NCBI GenBank assembly: GCA_033032865.1 | Contig: JAWHQI010000272.1 | Coordinates: forward strand, 3,658,001 to 3,722,000 | From: Dactylorhiza incarnata | Lineage: Eukaryota > Streptophyta > Magnoliopsida > Asparagales > Orchidaceae | Reading direction: 5' to 3' | Length of the DNA: 64,000 nucleotides | Shown here: positions 22,013 through 34,968 of the stretch, piece after piece | How positions within the stretch are numbered: position 1 is the first letter of the stretch | Layout of the letters: each line of letters opens with the position of its first letter | Notes under the pieces: generated by a model | Told to the model about the DNA's origin: nothing | Databases searched by the model: none | Seen by the model: only the letters and a program-made list of their open reading frames with translations | Program-made: the position numbers and the translations under genes

Positions 22013-23919
22013 GAAATTAAAAACTAGGGAAGAGAAATAAAAGCAAGATAACAAACTTTAGGTTTCAAAAATAAGAAAACCAAAATATAGAAAATTAAAC
22101 TATCCTAATTTCTATGTTAACAACTAGTGGGGTGAGAAGTCCACAATAGAAAACTTGAAAAAGGAGACTTAAAAATATCATTAAAACATAAAGCAGAATT
22201 ACGTATTTCTAAATTCCTAAAACAAGGCATCCAAAATTTAGGAGAATAAGAAAAACAAAAGTAGAGATTCTAAATAAACGGCGCATTGAACGAATTATTA
22301 GGTTGTTAGAATAACGATTACCATGAAATCATCTCAAGATAATCTCCAAAGAAATCCATCAATGATGGTGGACATAGGCTTGTCCGTTCACACTCTCTCC
22401 ACTACGCAGGTTTGTGTCACGTTCTAAAGATCAAAAGGGCTTAATAGGCGTAAATACTTGGTTTAGGTAAATGATTAGGAATTGGAATTTAAGGGTAGAA
22501 ACGATGGCTAACACACTAAACCAAGGGTGAGCTTTAAATAAACATAAAATTACAAGAATGAGAAATGACAAGTATGTCATTTCCTCCAATTCGAACTATA
22601 GGAAAACAAACACAAAGCCATAGAATTTTCCTTTTCATACTTGGCCAAAAACAACTTTTTTTTATTTCATTTTCATTTTTTTCTTCTTTGATAATCATTT
22701 TTTTTTTATTTCCATTACACAAAAGAGAAATCCAAATGCGAACTAAAGATTTCCTTTTCATTTTTCAAAAATACTTCCCATCACAATAATGATATTTAAA
22801 TAAAGCTCAAAGTCTAGTGTGAAATAGGAAGGGCCTTTTAGCTTTGGTGAAAATTGAAAGGTGGAGCTAAACAAAGAAAAAGGGAAAAGGCCCAAAATTG
22901 TTTTAGCAAGGGTAAAATTTTCGGTGGGCAAAAAGGCTGAAACGGGTCAAAAAGAATGGCCTGAATCATTTCTAAAGATCGTGAACAAACAACGCAAATG
23001 CTTCGAGAGTCGCTAAAGACAAGTTCTAGACACCAAGAAAGCATTACCCCAAAATGAAAAAGCGATAACGTTAACTAGCAACCGTTCATACGCAACAAAA
23101 CCTAATAAAAAGAAATACTACACTTTGCTAACTTAAGAAAATGAAAAATGGATGCCTATATTTAAGAAGTAGAAAATAGTAAAACTAAACTATGTTAGAA
23201 TAATAATTCTAGAAAACCGATTCAAGAAACTCTACTTAGAACTAAAGAACCGCATGGGCATACACACCACTAGAAGAAACATAAAAATAAAGATAGACAA
23301 TAAATTTTGATTTTGATTTTCAAATAGATACTAAATTTTTTTTGGATTTTGGATTTTTTTAATTTTTTGGGTTTGTTAGTTTTCTAGTTTTTTTTTTGGA
23401 TTTTTTTAATAAATCTAAAGAAAAACATAGTACTATTAAGAGACTTAAGAACTCAACCCTCCCCCATGCTTAGATCTTTCATTGCCCTCAATGAAAAAGA
23501 AAAGAAAAAAAAAACGAGAAAGAGAAGGAGAAGAGGAGGATGAAGACGGAAATGCAGTAAAGTAAAGTAAAAATAAAAAGAGCAGGACTTCCCCGGGTTA
23601 TTGAGGCCGAAAGGCGGATGTCGCTCCCCCATGCTTGCGCTTTAATTTACTTTATCATCAACAGGCTTGGCTCGATCATTCTTGAAATCAACAACGTTGG
23701 AGCGGCGATCACGAACTTGCGCTTGCTTGGCCACCGGGAGGAAAAGCAAAAACAAAATAAAAGCAGAAAAAGGAGACTTTGGCAAACTCCAAAGAATGTT
23801 CATTATTACAGCAATAGAAATTATTCAAATAAAAAAAGTCTTATCATAAATTGTCCATAATAAAAGAGAGTTTCAAAAAAAAGAAAAAAGAAAGAAACAT
23901 TAAGAGATAAAAGAATGAC
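22013..23919 (-). other. 3' untranslated region, Athila unit I
   Basis: About 1.9 kb between the integrase stop and the PPT with no supported frame; the env-like third frame known from some Athila elements is not visible. It holds the two blocks shared with elements 1 and 2 (22345-22400 and 22981-23045), a T-rich tract at 22655-22710, and two further PPT-like sites (23457-23472 and about 23625-23637). Confidence 0.6.
23457..23496 (-). other. Internal PPT-like site with hairpin, unit I
   Basis: The plus strand CCCTCCCCCATGCTTA is followed by stem TTTCATTG (23477-23484) and CAATGAAA (23489-23496) around loop CCCT. The layout is that of the 3' PPT hairpin, but the stem is different and still fully paired. 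Equivalent sites are at 32975-33012 and 42503-42540. Confidence 0.75.
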
Positions 23920-25093
23920 GCTCCACAGCCGGAGAAACAGAATCATTCGAAAAACACAACTTCTGACGATGGCCATTTACTTTAAAATCACCCTTATCCG
24001 GGTGCGAGAGAAGCACAGTGCCATAAGGAAAAACCTGTTTGACCGTAAAAGGTCCAGACCAACGAGATTTAAGTTTGCTAGGAAAAAGACGTAAGCGCGA
24101 GTTAAAAAGAAGAACCTAATCGCCTGGTTTAAACGTTTTAGGGTGGCGCAGGTTCTTATCGTGATAGAATTTCGTATGTTCTTTATAGAGCTTATTATTT
24201 TCATAGGCAAACGCTCGCCACTCTTCGAGTTCATTTAGTTGATTTTTTTTATGCTCGCCGACTGAGTGTGGATCAAAATTAAAAAATTTCAGCGCCCAAT
24301 ACGCGCGGTGTTCTACTTCAACCGGAAGATGACACGATTTTCCATAAACCAATCGGAAGGGGGTACAACCGATAGCGGTCTTGTACGTCGTCCGATAGGC
24401 CCAAAGAGCGTAGTCTAATTTTAAGGACCAATCTTTACGAGAAGTAGAAATGGTTTTTTCTAGAATTCTTTTGAGTTCCCGATTGACTACCTCGACCTGA
24501 CCGTTAGTTTGGGGGTGATAAGCGGTGGAAAGTTTATGCGTAACACCATATTTAGTTAGAACTTTGGTGAGTTGGGCGTTGCAAAAATGACTTCCCCTAT
24601 CACTAACGATCGCTCGAGGGAAACCAAAACGAGAAAACAATTTTTTAAGAAATGAAATCACAACGCGGGCATCATTACTTGGAAGAGCTTGGTCCTCCGC
24701 CCATCTAGAGACATAATCGACTGCAACTAAAATATATTTATTTCCTAAACTAGAGGGAAATGGGCCTACCAAGTCTATGCCCCATAAATCAAAAACTTCG
24801 CATTCGAGAAAGTAATTTTGTTCCATTTCATTTTTATTTGAGATGTTTCCGGTCCGCTGGCACAGATCACATCCGCCCACAAAGATTTGTGCATCTTTAA
24901 ATATGCTTGGCCAATAAAAGCCAGCACTAAGCACTTTGTGTGCGGTGCGGTTTGCTTGAAAGTGCCCGCCAGTCGGACCTTCATGAACATGCTTTAAAAT
25001 TTGGTGGCCTTCTTCCCGGGAAACACATCTTCTCACCACCTGGTCTGCACAAATGCGAAATAGAAATGGGTCTTCCCAAAAATAATACTTCAA
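23920..25093 (-). pseudogene. Integrase, Athila unit I (broken)
   Basis: Integrase would insert the element DNA. The open part 24116-25093 has the zinc-binding HHCC region ([11 protein letters not shown] and CDLCQRTGN) and the catalytic core residues in [20 protein letters not shown] and [10 protein letters not shown] (D, D, E). The same frame continues to 23920 through the GPF/Y module but is cut by an in-frame TAG at about 24117, where unit II has CAG. Another stop (TAA for TAC) lies at about 25126, between RNase H and integrase. Unit II has neither stop. Confidence 0.9.
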
Positions 25094-25126
25094 CTCCGAA
25101 AAGAATTTCTTCTTTTGCTGAGAGGA

Positions 25127-26680
25127 TTATTCTTTTGGGAGGACGCGAGCCACTAGATAGTTGGCCAAATCGGCAAACCAGGGGGTAGAAGAAAAAATGT
25201 TTAAAAATTTTTCATCCGGAAAAGAATCAATAAGAAGATCTTCATCAAAAATATCAATTTCAGAATTTTCTAGGCGTGAAAGGTGATCAGCCGCTAAATT
25301 TTCCGCTCCTTTCTTATCCCGGATCTCCAAGTCCAATTCTTGAAGTAAGAGGATCCAACGTATGAGACGCGGCTTGGCGTCCGGTTTAGAAAGGAGGTAC
25401 TTCAAAGCGGAATGATCCGTAAAAACGATAACTTTAGAGAGCGTAATATAAGGTCAGAATTTATCCAAAGCGAAAATAATAGCGAGGAGTTCTTTTTCAG
25501 TTGTTGTGTAGTTCTCTTGTGCCGAATTGAGTGTTTTGCTAGCGTAGTAGATGGGGTGAAAATTTTTAGCTATTCGTTGTCCTAACACCGCACCTACCGC
25601 AAAGCTACTTGCATCGCACATAATTTCGAACGGCAAATCCCAGACCGGAGCAATCAAAATCGGAGCATTAATTAATTTGGATTTTATTAATTCAAAGGAA
25701 GCTAAGCATGATTCGTTAAAGTTAAAAGGAATATCTTTTTCTAATAGTTGGGTTAGAGGCTTGGTGATTTTTGAAAAGTCCTTAATAAAGCGTCGATAAA
25801 ACCCCGCGTGGCCTAAAAAACTTCTAATCGCTTTAATGTTCGTAGGCGGCGGCAGTTTTTCGATTACCTCGACCTTAGCTTGATCGACCTCGATTCCCTT
25901 AGCAGAAATTTTATGACCTAGAACTAGACCTTCTCGTACCATAAAATGGCACTTTTCCCAATTTAAAACTAGATTTGTTTCTTCGCAGCGTTGTAAAACT
26001 TTTCCTAAATTTTCTAAGCATAAAGCAAAAGAGTCGCCAAAAACTGAGAAGTCGTCCATAAATACCTCCATAATATTTTCTACATATTTATCGAAAATAG
26101 CGAGCATGCACCGCTGAAAGGTAGCTGGTGCGTTGCATAAACCGAAAGGCATCCTACGGTAGGCGAAAGTTCTGAAGGGGCAAGTGAATGTTGTTTTCTC
26201 TTGGTCCTCGGGTGCGATAGGGATTTGGAAATATCCCGAAAGACCGTCGAGAAAACAATAAAAACTATGCCCAGATAAGCGCTCCAAAATTTGATCGATA
26301 AAAGGAAGGGGGAAGTGATCTTTACGAGTGGCATCATTTAGCTTGCGGTAATCGATGCACATCCTCCATCCCGTTACCGTCCTAGTTGGGATTAAATCGT
26401 TATTCTCGTTCGCTACTACTGTGATACCACCCTTTTTAGGCACTACCTGAACTGGACTAACCCACTTACTATCAGAAATTGGATAAATTATCCCCGCATC
26501 TAACAACTTAAGAACCTCTCCTTTCACGACCTCTTTCATATTCGGATTAAGACGGCGTTGAGGTTGGATTACAGTTTTAGAATTATTTTCAACGAAAATT
26601 TTGTGGGTGCAAAAAGAAGGGCTTATGCCAGAAATATTTGATATTTGCCACGCTATAGCTTGGCGATGCTTTTGTAGCAC
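25127..26680 (-). pseudogene. Reverse transcriptase / RNase H, Athila unit I
   Basis: Open from 26680 to 25454 (408 residues), then an in-frame TGA at about 25451-25453 and open again to 25127. RT has FLDGLSGYFQIP (about residue 145) and FMDD (207-210), both aspartates kept. RNase H begins at MCDASSFAVGAVLG, continues through TEKELLAI and, after the TGA, ends in [10 protein letters not shown]...ADHLSRLEN. The Met at 26680 is internal: upstream the frame shifts near 26705 by a one-base loss in a T/C run. Confidence 0.92.
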
Positions 26681-27013
26681 TTCGACCAGTTGATCGTTCT
26701 CGGATTGAGAAGAAACGCCGAGATTATAACGGGCAATTTAGAATTGTTCTCCAAAAAAGCGTATTTAAGATGTTCGGGGAGTGGTTTGAGTTCAAGAGTG
26801 GGTGGTTCGTCATAAGAATTTTTTAAAACTTTTTTTTTTCAAAAACTAGATTTTCAAAAAAAATTTGTCGAAAAATTGGTGGATTTTCAAAATTTGTTTG
26901 CACGGACATAACCGTGTCTTCAAAATCAGTTGGAGAATTATCAGAAAAGGACGCAGAAAATTCATTTGCAGAAATATTTGAAAGAAGAAAAGGAGAATCG
27001 TCAATTATCTCAT

Positions 27014-27400
27014 CTACGAAAAAACATGAGTCGTCATTTTTAAAGAGTTTTTCATGGATTCGTTAATAGAAAACGCGATCTCATCATCTCCAACCCGAAG
27101 AAGAAGTTTCCCGTTACTTACATCGATGACCGCCCGAGAGGTGGCTAAGAAGGGACGACCAAGGATAAGAGGGACGTCGACGTCCTCCTCAATATCAAGA
27201 ATGACAAAATCCACCGGGAAGATGAATTTGTCGACCTTCACTAGCACGTCTTCAACGATACCTAACGGATATTTAATTGATCTATCGGCTAACTGAATAC
27301 TCATACGCGTAGGGCTGAGAGTGCCCAATCCTAGCTTCTTAAATAAAGAAAATGGCATCAAGTTGATGCTCGCACCTAAATCCGCTAACGCGTGTTTCAT
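27014..27400 (-). pseudogene. Aspartic protease, Athila unit I
   Basis: Active-site region ADLGASINLMPFSLF: Athila proteases carry D-x-GAS(I)N here. The second conserved part is VPLILGRPFLATSRA. The frame ends early in KMTTHVFS because one T is missing from a run at about 27033-27040; unit II keeps the longer frame. The Met is internal to Gag-Pol. Confidence 0.85.
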
Positions 27401-27434
27401 GAACAGATTTCCAAAAACGCAAGGAATCGAAAAA

Positions 27435-29255
27435 CTACCCGGATCGTTTATCTTTTTCGGAAGATTTGAATTTTTTTATGACCACCGGGCACTCTTTGTT
27501 CAATGTTACTTGGGATAAATTTTCTAATTTCCTTTTGTTCGTTAACAAGTCCTTAAGATACTTTGCATACTTCGGCATTTGACTTATCGCTTCATGAAAC
27601 GGCAAATTTATGTGGATTTGTTTAAAAATTTCGAGAAAGCGTTGGTATTGATCATCTAACTTATCCTTCCTAAGATTAGCGGGGTAGGGAGGCGGCGGAA
27701 AATCTTTTGTGGAATCAAGAGCAGCACTTTGAAAATGATCTTTTTCTTTTTCAAAAACAACTTCTTCTTTTTCTTTTTCAAAATCAGTTTCTTTAATGAT
27801 GATTTGTTCAGCAGAAGGAGAGGCAAAAACCTCGGGCTCTTCCCTGGTGGTGGGCTCGTGGACTACTTTGCCGCTCCGAAGAGTGATCGCTTTCGCGTGT
27901 TCCCATGGGTTTGGCTCAGTATTTGAGGGAAGAGTCCCAGGTGGTCTCTCGTAGATGGCCTTAGCTAGTTTGCCGACCGTGGTTTCGAGATTTTTCATTG
28001 ATCCTGTTAAATTTCTAATGGTCGCCTCGTTCGAATTTATATATTTCGAAAGCATTTCCTCCAAAGATGGAGGTTTTGGAAAATTTTGATTTTGTGGCGG
28101 TGGTGGAGTGAAATCATGTGGTGGACGTGCGGCATTTGCGGGATTACTCCACGAAAAATTAGGATGGTTACGCCATCCGGGGTGATACGAATTAGACGCA
28201 GCATTAAAACCAGGAGGAGCAGAAAAAGCAGAAAAATTATTAAAATTGTTTTGAGCAGGCCTGGGTATGTTCCCAAGATAATCCACCTGCTCGGCAGCAG
28301 CAGCATTTGCATGTTCATGTACCTGAATGGCGGAGGCAGCAGTCATCTCCGTTACTTTCTTGTTCAGCATCTCTACTTGAAGCGCCAGTTGGGATACAGA
28401 GTCCACTTCGTACATACCTGCAGGTTTATTTGGGAGAGACCTAGGCGTATTCCACTGATAGGTGTTCATCGCCATATCCTCGATAAGCTCAAGAGCGCCC
28501 TCCGGAGATTTTCAGTTCAAAGAACCACCGGATTCGGCGTCTATAATTTGCTTGGTTGCTTGATTTAGCCTATCATAAAATGTCTGGACCTGTATCCATA
28601 CAGGCAGAGCATAATGAGGGCATCATCTCAAAAGTTCCTTGTACCTCTCCCAAGTGTCATAGAGGGTCTCAGAATCGATTTGACTAAATGTACAAATATT
28701 AGTTCGAAGTTTAGCAGTTTTAGCGGGGGGAAAATACCTAGCAAGAAATTTTTCAGTTAAAGTGTCCCAAGTAGTGATTGATCCTCTTGGGAGAGAACTC
28801 AACCACTGTTTGGCTTTTGTTCTTAAGGAGAAGGGGAAGAGTCTTAGCCTGATCGCATCGTCTGAGACACCATTAATTTTGAAGGTGTCACAGATCTCAA
28901 GGAAACTAGCGATATGCATGTTCGGATCTTCATCCGGTGATCCGTCGAACAGCGCATATTGCTGCACCATTTGTATAGTGTCGGGCTTAAGCTCAAAATT
29001 GTTGTTCGCTATTGCAGGTCGAACAATACTGGATTTTGTACCCTCCAAGTTAGGCCGAGCATAATAGGACATGGTCCGTTGCTGGTCAACTTCTAGATTG
29101 GGTTCACCCATAATTTCAGAATTACGATCACAATCACCGTTAGAATCCTCAACCGTATCCTGAGAAGTGGAACCTCGGAATCATAAATTTCTCCGAAAGG
29201 AGCGTTCGATTTCCGGGTCCAAATAAATAAGTAACGATGAATTCGTGTGGGTCAT
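27435..29255 (-). pseudogene. Gag, Athila unit I
   Basis: The capsid-like part has HIASFLEICDTFKINGVSD, RTKAKQWLSSLP and FLARYFPPAKT, the usual Athila Gag core. The ATG at 29255 (MTHTNSS) is chosen from unit II. The frame is cut by TGA near 29183 (CGA in units II and III), by TGA at about 28623 (LLR-stop, shared with unit III) and by TGA at about 28512 (SLN-stop, shared by all units). The C-terminal part 27435-28475 is open and Pro/Glu-rich. It ends at a run of seven A (minus strand) at 27471-27477, after which protease is in another frame. Confidence 0.88.
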
Positions 29256-29344
29256 GCACTAGCAAGAAAACGAGAAAAAAGAAAGAGGGGAAAATAAGAT
29301 GAAGGAAAACTAAAATGAAATAAAATTGATAATGATTTTTTTTC

Positions 29345-29460
29345 TTTTTAGGCAAATTATATTAGTCCTGGACTTCCCGAGATCTGCCCGGTGATGGGTT
29401 TGCAACGGTACTAGAGGCTATGATGGGAATTCAAGCCCAAAGCATCCTTTCCAGAATTTA
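29345..29460 (-). other. Leader block shared with the chromovirus LTR (unit I)
   Basis: Contains GGACTTCCCGAG, GCAACGGTACTAGAGGC and TATGATGGG, in the same order as 8086-8195. It lies between the PBS and the gag ATG, where packaging or dimerisation signals of retroelements usually sit; a role here is inference. Confidence 0.6.
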
Positions 29461-29563
29461 GGTGGGATAAAAAAAACGATGAAATGGGTTGATTATAATA
29501 TATAATAATTTTTTGATTATTGTAGAAGTAATTGCGACGGCGTTTTCTTAATATTGACAAAAG

Positions 29564-29581
29564 TCCCCGGCAACGGCGCCA
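29564..29581 (-). other. Primer binding site, tRNA-Asp, unit I
   Basis: The plus strand TCCCCGGCAACGGCGCCA equals the 3' end of plant tRNA-Asp including CCA. It lies six bases from LTR B. Confidence 0.9.
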
Positions 29582-29587
29582 AAAACT

Positions 29588-31490
29588 TGGTGATTTGAAT
29601 TGACTATCAACCCGAAGCGGCAAGTGTACCTATCGAATTGTAGTACCAAGGTCGTGTTTAAAACACGGGGCTGTCAAGTATTACTACTCACGCTTCCAAC
29701 TATTATCCTACAGTACGATTGTTGGGTGATTTTGAGAATTTCTAAATTAAACTACGAGATTACTTAAACGGAAATTCAGAAGAGAAAACTAGCGTTCGAT
29801 CAAAGAATCACCATGAAAAGAGACGAGAGAGAAATAAAATTTAGTTCTACGATTGCAAAATAATTCTCGACCGTGGCGGTTCCGAAAATGAGAGATAGTC
29901 TCGCTAGAGCACTAAATCTCCTAACTTAAAGACGGTTTAATCGGAATCTCTTCACAAATCAAACAGGTCTAAAGTCGCATTATCGAAGTAAACCGCACTA
30001 TTGGATTTGACTCCAATCCGGAGGATTTACATCATCCTATCTCTAGGGGTGCGTGCAACTCCTTCCTTCTTTGAGCGATCTTTCAAATCAATGAGTCTCT
30101 CGACTACTATGAAATGAGATCAAGGGCCTACTACCGTATACCGAAAATACGGAGTCGACGCAAAATATTTCAAAGAGGGATCGAGAATAATTTAAACAAA
30201 AGCAAAACTAAGACATAAAAAAAACTCTCATCTCAATTCATGGATCATCGTGGTCGAACGCTAATGAGAATTAGCTATTCATAATCGAAAGAGAAACGAC
30301 AATATTGGAGAAAGAAAACATTTTCATTGATAGATAGAAGAGAAGTACAATAAGAAAATTACAAGGACAATAATATTATACTAAAAAAAGATTACAATAA
30401 TCTAAAAACAAGAACAACAAAGAGAACTTTCAAAGGCTTACACAAGATCACTACTAGCACTATAATTCCTCTCCACTTCCAACCCCCCAAATGCTTTGGC
30501 CAAGGGGTCCTTTTATAGATGAGGGGGAAGGTTCTAGATGAGATTTATGAGGGAGAGAGAAGGGAAATGCATGGATGGAAGAATGCATGCATGGGTTTAA
30601 ATGAGGAGGAGAGAGGTGGCCAAATGCAATGTTTTCTATTTAAGAAGTAAATAAAATAAAATAGAAAATAGAAAATAGAAGAAGGGGAGATGAATAAGAA
30701 ATAAAGAGGAGAGAAGAAATTAAAAAAAAAAGAGAGAGGAGATGAGAGAGTGGATCGGCCAATGCATGAATGGGAGCATGCAAAGGTGGCTGTATAAAAT
30801 GGAGGTGGCGTGAGTCATGAATGTGGGCAGCCATATTAAATGGAGATGAATATGAATTGCATGGAATGAGTAGGTAATTACGTGAGTGGTGAATGCATGG
30901 AACAAAAATGGCCACGTGCATATTTTATGATGATGATGTGGCAGTCCAACATAAGTGGCGTCTTATTTGTATGAATTTCACTTGGGTTTGCATGGTGGGT
31001 TGATGGAAAGATTTCAGGTGGCTGCATGCATGAAATAAATGACGACGATGGCGTTGTGCAGCTTGGAAGATGTTGCGGCGAAGCGATGCGACATCATTAT
31101 TGACGGCGCGACGATGGCGGTGATGGTGGCGGTGAGCAACATCAAACCTACAAGATAAAATAAAAACAAAACAATAAATTAGTATAAAAATATAATAACA
31201 CAACAAAAATATCATAACATAATACCTAAAATATAATACTTAAATTATATCATAACATAATCGAAACATAAAATAAAAATTAACCAAAACATGAAACATC
31301 AAAAACACACAAACAAACATGCAAACACATAACAATAAATTAAAAATAACACCCAAACATAACATACAAATATTAACTCATATTATAAATTATTGAATTA
31401 TATCCAATAAAATAGATAAAATTAATACTAAAAAATTAGGAAAACTTAAACTAAACTAAGCTAAAAAGCGATGACTAAAACAAGTCATCA
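29588..31490 (-). repeat. LTR B (shared by Athila units I and II)
   Basis: 1903 bp, same ends as LTR A. It serves both as 5' LTR of unit I (PBS on its left) and 3' LTR of unit II (PPT on its right). There is no target duplication around it. TATA box at 30511-30518 (minus strand). Confidence 0.92.
30511..30518 (-). promoter_or_regulatory. TATA box, LTR B
   Basis: CTATAAAA on the minus strand, conserved in all four LTRs. Confidence 0.55.
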
Positions 31491-31531
31491 AAATCCCCCA
31501 TGCTTAAAAATTTGCTTGCCCTCAAGCAAAT
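31491..31531 (-). other. Polypurine tract and hairpin, unit II
   Basis: PPT at 31491-31505; stem ATTTGCTTG (31510-31518) and CAAGCAAAT (31523-31531), loop CCCT, as in unit I. Confidence 0.85.
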
Positions 31532-33414
31532 GAAATTAAAAACTAGGGAAGAGAAATAAAAGCAAGATAACAAACTTTAGGTTTCAAAAATAAGAAAACC
31601 AAAATATAGAAAATTAAACTATCCTAATTTCTATGTTAACAATTAGTGGGGTGAGAAGTCCACAATAGAAAACTTGAAAAAGGAGACCTAAAAATATCAT
31701 TAAAACATAAAGCAGAATTACGTATTTCTAAATTCCTAAAACAAGGCATCCAAAATTTAGGAGAATAAGAAAAACAAAAGTAGAGATTCTAAATAAACGG
31801 CGCATTGAACGAATTATTAGGTTGCTAGAATAACGATTACCATGAAATCATCTCAAGATAATCTCCAAAGAAATCCATCAATGATGGTGGACATAGGCTT
31901 GTCCGTTCACACTCTCTCCACTACGCAGGTTTGTGTCACGTTCTAAAGATCAAAAGGGCTTAATAGGCGTAAATACTTGGTTTAGGTAAATGATTAGGAA
32001 TTGGAATTTAAGGGTAGAAACGATGGCTAACACACTAAACCAAGGGTGAGCTTTAAATAAAAATAAAATTACAAGAATGAGAAATGACAAGTATGTCATT
32101 TCCTCCAATTCGAACTATAGGAAAACAAACACAAAGCCATAGAATTTTCCTTTTCATACTTGTCCAAAAACAACTTTTTTTATTTCATTTTCATTTTTTT
32201 CTTCTTTGATAATCATTTTTTTTTATTTCCATTACACAAAAGAGAAATCCAAATGCGAACTAAACATTTTCTTTTCATTTTTCAAAAATACTTCCCATCA
32301 CAATAATGATATTTAAATAATGCTCAAAGTCTAGTGTGAAATAGGAAGGGCCTATTGGCTTTGGTGAAAATTGAAAGGTGGAGCTAAACAAAGAAAAAGG
32401 GAAAAGGACCAAAATTGTTTTAGCAAGGGTAAAATTTTCGGTGGGCAAAAAGGCTCAAACGGGTCAAAAAGAATGGCCTGAATCATTTCTAAAGATCGTG
32501 AATAAACAACACAAATGCTTCGAGAGTCGCTAAAGACAAGTTCTAGACACCAAGAAAGCATTACCCCAAAATGAAAAAGCGATAACGTTAACTAGCAACC
32601 GTCCATACGCAACAAAACCGAATAAAAAGAAATACTACACTTTGCTAACTTAAGAAAATGAAAAATGGATGCCTATATTTAAGAAGTAGAAAATAGTAAA
32701 ACTAAACTATGTTAGAATAATAATTCTAGAAAACCGATTCAAGAAACTCTACTTAGAACTAAAGAACCGCATGGCATACACACCACTAGAAGAAACATAA
32801 AAATAAAGATAGACAATAATTTTTGATTTTGATTTTCAAATAGATACTAAATTTTTTTTGGATTTTGGATTTTTTTGATTTTTTGGGTTTGTTAGTTTTC
32901 TAGTTTTTTTTTTGGATTTTTTTAATAAATCTAAAGAAAAAGATAGTACTATTAAGAGACTTAAGAACTCAACCCTCCCCCATGCTTAGATCTTTCATTG
33001 CCCTCAATGAAAAAGAAAAGAAAAAAAAACGAGAAAGAGAAGGAGAAGAGGAGGATGAAGACGGAAATGCAGTAAAGTAAATAAAAATAAAAAGAGCAGG
33101 ACTTCCCCGGGTTATTGAGGCCGAAAGGCGGATGTCGCTCCCCCATGTTTGCGCTTTAATTTACTTTATCATCAACAGGCTTGGCTCGATCATTCTTGAA
33201 ATCAACAACGTTGGAGCGGCGATCACGAACTTGCGCTTGCTTGGCCACCGGGAGGAAAAGCAAAAACAAAATAAAAGCAGAAAAAGGAGACTTTGGCAAA
33301 CTCCAAAGAATGTTCATTATTACAGCAATAGAAATTATTCAAATAAAAAAAGTCTTATCATAAATTGTCCATAATAAAAGAGAGTTTCAAAAAAAAGAAA
33401 AAAAGAAAGAAACA
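31532..33414 (-). other. 3' untranslated region, Athila unit II
   Basis: Near-identical to unit I by eye, with no supported frame. The internal PPT-like site with hairpin (stem 32993-33000 and 33005-33012) is at 32975-33012. Confidence 0.6.
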
Positions 33415-34920
33415 TTAAGAGATAAAAGAATGACGCTCCACAACCGGAGAAACAGAATCATTCGAAAAACACAACTTCAGACGATGGCCATTTACTTTAA
33501 AATCACCCTTATCCGGGTGCGAGAGAAGCACAGTGCCATAAGGAAAAACCTGTTTGACCGTAAAAGGTCCAGACCAACGAGATTTAAGTTTGCCAGGAAA
33601 AAGACGTAAGCGCGAGTTAAAAAGAAGAACCTGATCGCCTGGTTTAAACGTTTTAGGGTGGCGCAGGTTCTTATCGTGATAGAATTTCGTACGTTCTTTA
33701 TAGAGCTTATTATTTTCATAGGCAAACGCTCGCCACTCTTCGAGTTCATTTAGTTGATTTTTTTTATGCTCGCCGACTGAGTGTGGATCAAAATTAAAAA
33801 ATTTCAGCGCCCAATACGCGCGGTGTTCTACTTCAACCGGAAGATGACACGATTTTCCATAAACCAATCGGAAGGGGGTACAACCGATAGCGGTCTTGTA
33901 CGTCGTCCGATAGGCCCAAAGAGCGTAGTCTAATTTTAAGGACCAATCTTTACGAGAAGTAGAAACGGTTTTTTCTAGAATTCTTTTGAGTTCCCGATTG
34001 ACTACCTCGACCTGACCGTTAGTTTGGGGGTGATAAGCGGTGGAAAGTTTATGCGTAACACCATATTTAGTTAGAACTTTGGTGAGTTGGGCGTTGCAAA
34101 AATGACTTCCCCTATCACTAACGATCGCTCGAGGGAAACCAAAACGAGAAAAAAAAATTTTAAGAAATGAAATCACAACGCGGGCATCATTACTTGGAAG
34201 AGCTTGGTCCTCCGCCCATCTAGAGACATAATCGACGGCAACTAAAATATATTTATTTCCTAAACTAGAGGGAAATGGGCCTACCAAGTCTATGCCCCAT
34301 AAATCAAAAACTTCGCATTCGAGAAAGTAATTTTGTTCCATTTCATTTTTATTTGAGATGTTTCCGGTCCGCTGGCACAGATCGCATCCGCCCACAAAGA
34401 TTTGTGCATCTTTAAATATGCTTGGCCAATAAAAGCCAGCACTAAGCACTTTGTGTGCGGTGCGGTTTGCTTGAAAGTGCCCGCCAGTCGGACCTTCATG
34501 AACATGCTTTAAAATTTGGTGGCCTTCTTCCCGGGAAACACATCTTCTCACCACCTGGTCTGCACAAATGCGAAATAGAAATGGGTCTTCCCAAAAATAA
34601 TACTTCAACTCCAAAAAGAATTTCTTCTTTTGCTGAGAGGAGTATTCTTTTGGGAGGACGCGAGCCACTAGATAATTGGCCAAATAGGCAAACCAGGGGG
34701 TAGAAGAAGAAATGTTTAAAAAATTTTCATCCGGAAAAGAATCAATAAGAAGATCTTCATCAAAAATATCAATTTCAGAATTTTCTAGGCGTGAAAGGTG
34801 ATCAGCCGCTAAATTTTCCGCTCCTTTCTTATCCCGGATCTCCAAGTCCAATTCTTGAAGTAAGAGGATCCAACGTATGAGATGCGGCTTGGCATCCGGT
34901 TTAGAAAGGAGGTACTTCAA
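33415..34920 (-). CDS. RNase H end and integrase, Athila unit II (open frame)
   Basis: 501 codons without a stop, the best-kept integrase here. Residues 1-47 are the end of RNase H ([27 protein letters not shown]). The zinc-binding region is H139/H141, H148, C179, C182. The catalytic triad is D211 (GIDLVGPF), D269 (VSDRGSHF) and E305 (GQVEVVNRE). The C-terminal GPF/Y module reads [17 protein letters not shown], ending [10 protein letters not shown]. The frame is continuous with the RT frame upstream except for one TGA at about 34969. The first Met is internal: this is a segment of Pol, not a separate gene. Confidence 0.92.
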   Translation of the reverse strand: MKYLLSKPDAKPHLIRWILLLQELDLEIRDKKGAENLAADHLSRLENSEIDIFDEDLLIDSFPDENFLNISSSTPWFAYLANYLVARVLPKEYSSQQKKKFFLELKYYFWEDPFLFRICADQVVRRCVSREEGHQILKHVHEGPTGGHFQANRTAHKVLSAGFYWPSIFKDAQIFVGGCDLCQRTGNISNKNEMEQNYFLECEVFDLWGIDLVGPFPSSLGNKYILVAVDYVSRWAEDQALPSNDARVVISFLKIFFSRFGFPRAIVSDRGSHFCNAQLTKVLTKYGVTHKLSTAYHPQTNGQVEVVNRELKRILEKTVSTSRKDWSLKLDYALWAYRTTYKTAIGCTPFRLVYGKSCHLPVEVEHRAYWALKFFNFDPHSVGEHKKNQLNELEEWRAFAYENNKLYKERTKFYHDKNLRHPKTFKPGDQVLLFNSRLRLFPGKLKSRWSGPFTVKQVFPYGTVLLSHPDKGDFKVNGHRLKLCFSNDSVSPVVERHSFIS

Positions 34921-34968
34921 AGCGGAATGATCCGTAAAAACGATAACTTTAGAGAGCGTAATATAAGG

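Noticed and set aside
28086..28568. Plus-strand open frame of 160 codons (also at 37602 and 43971)
   Set aside because: It is the antisense of the conserved Athila gag; it is repeated only because the units are repeated.
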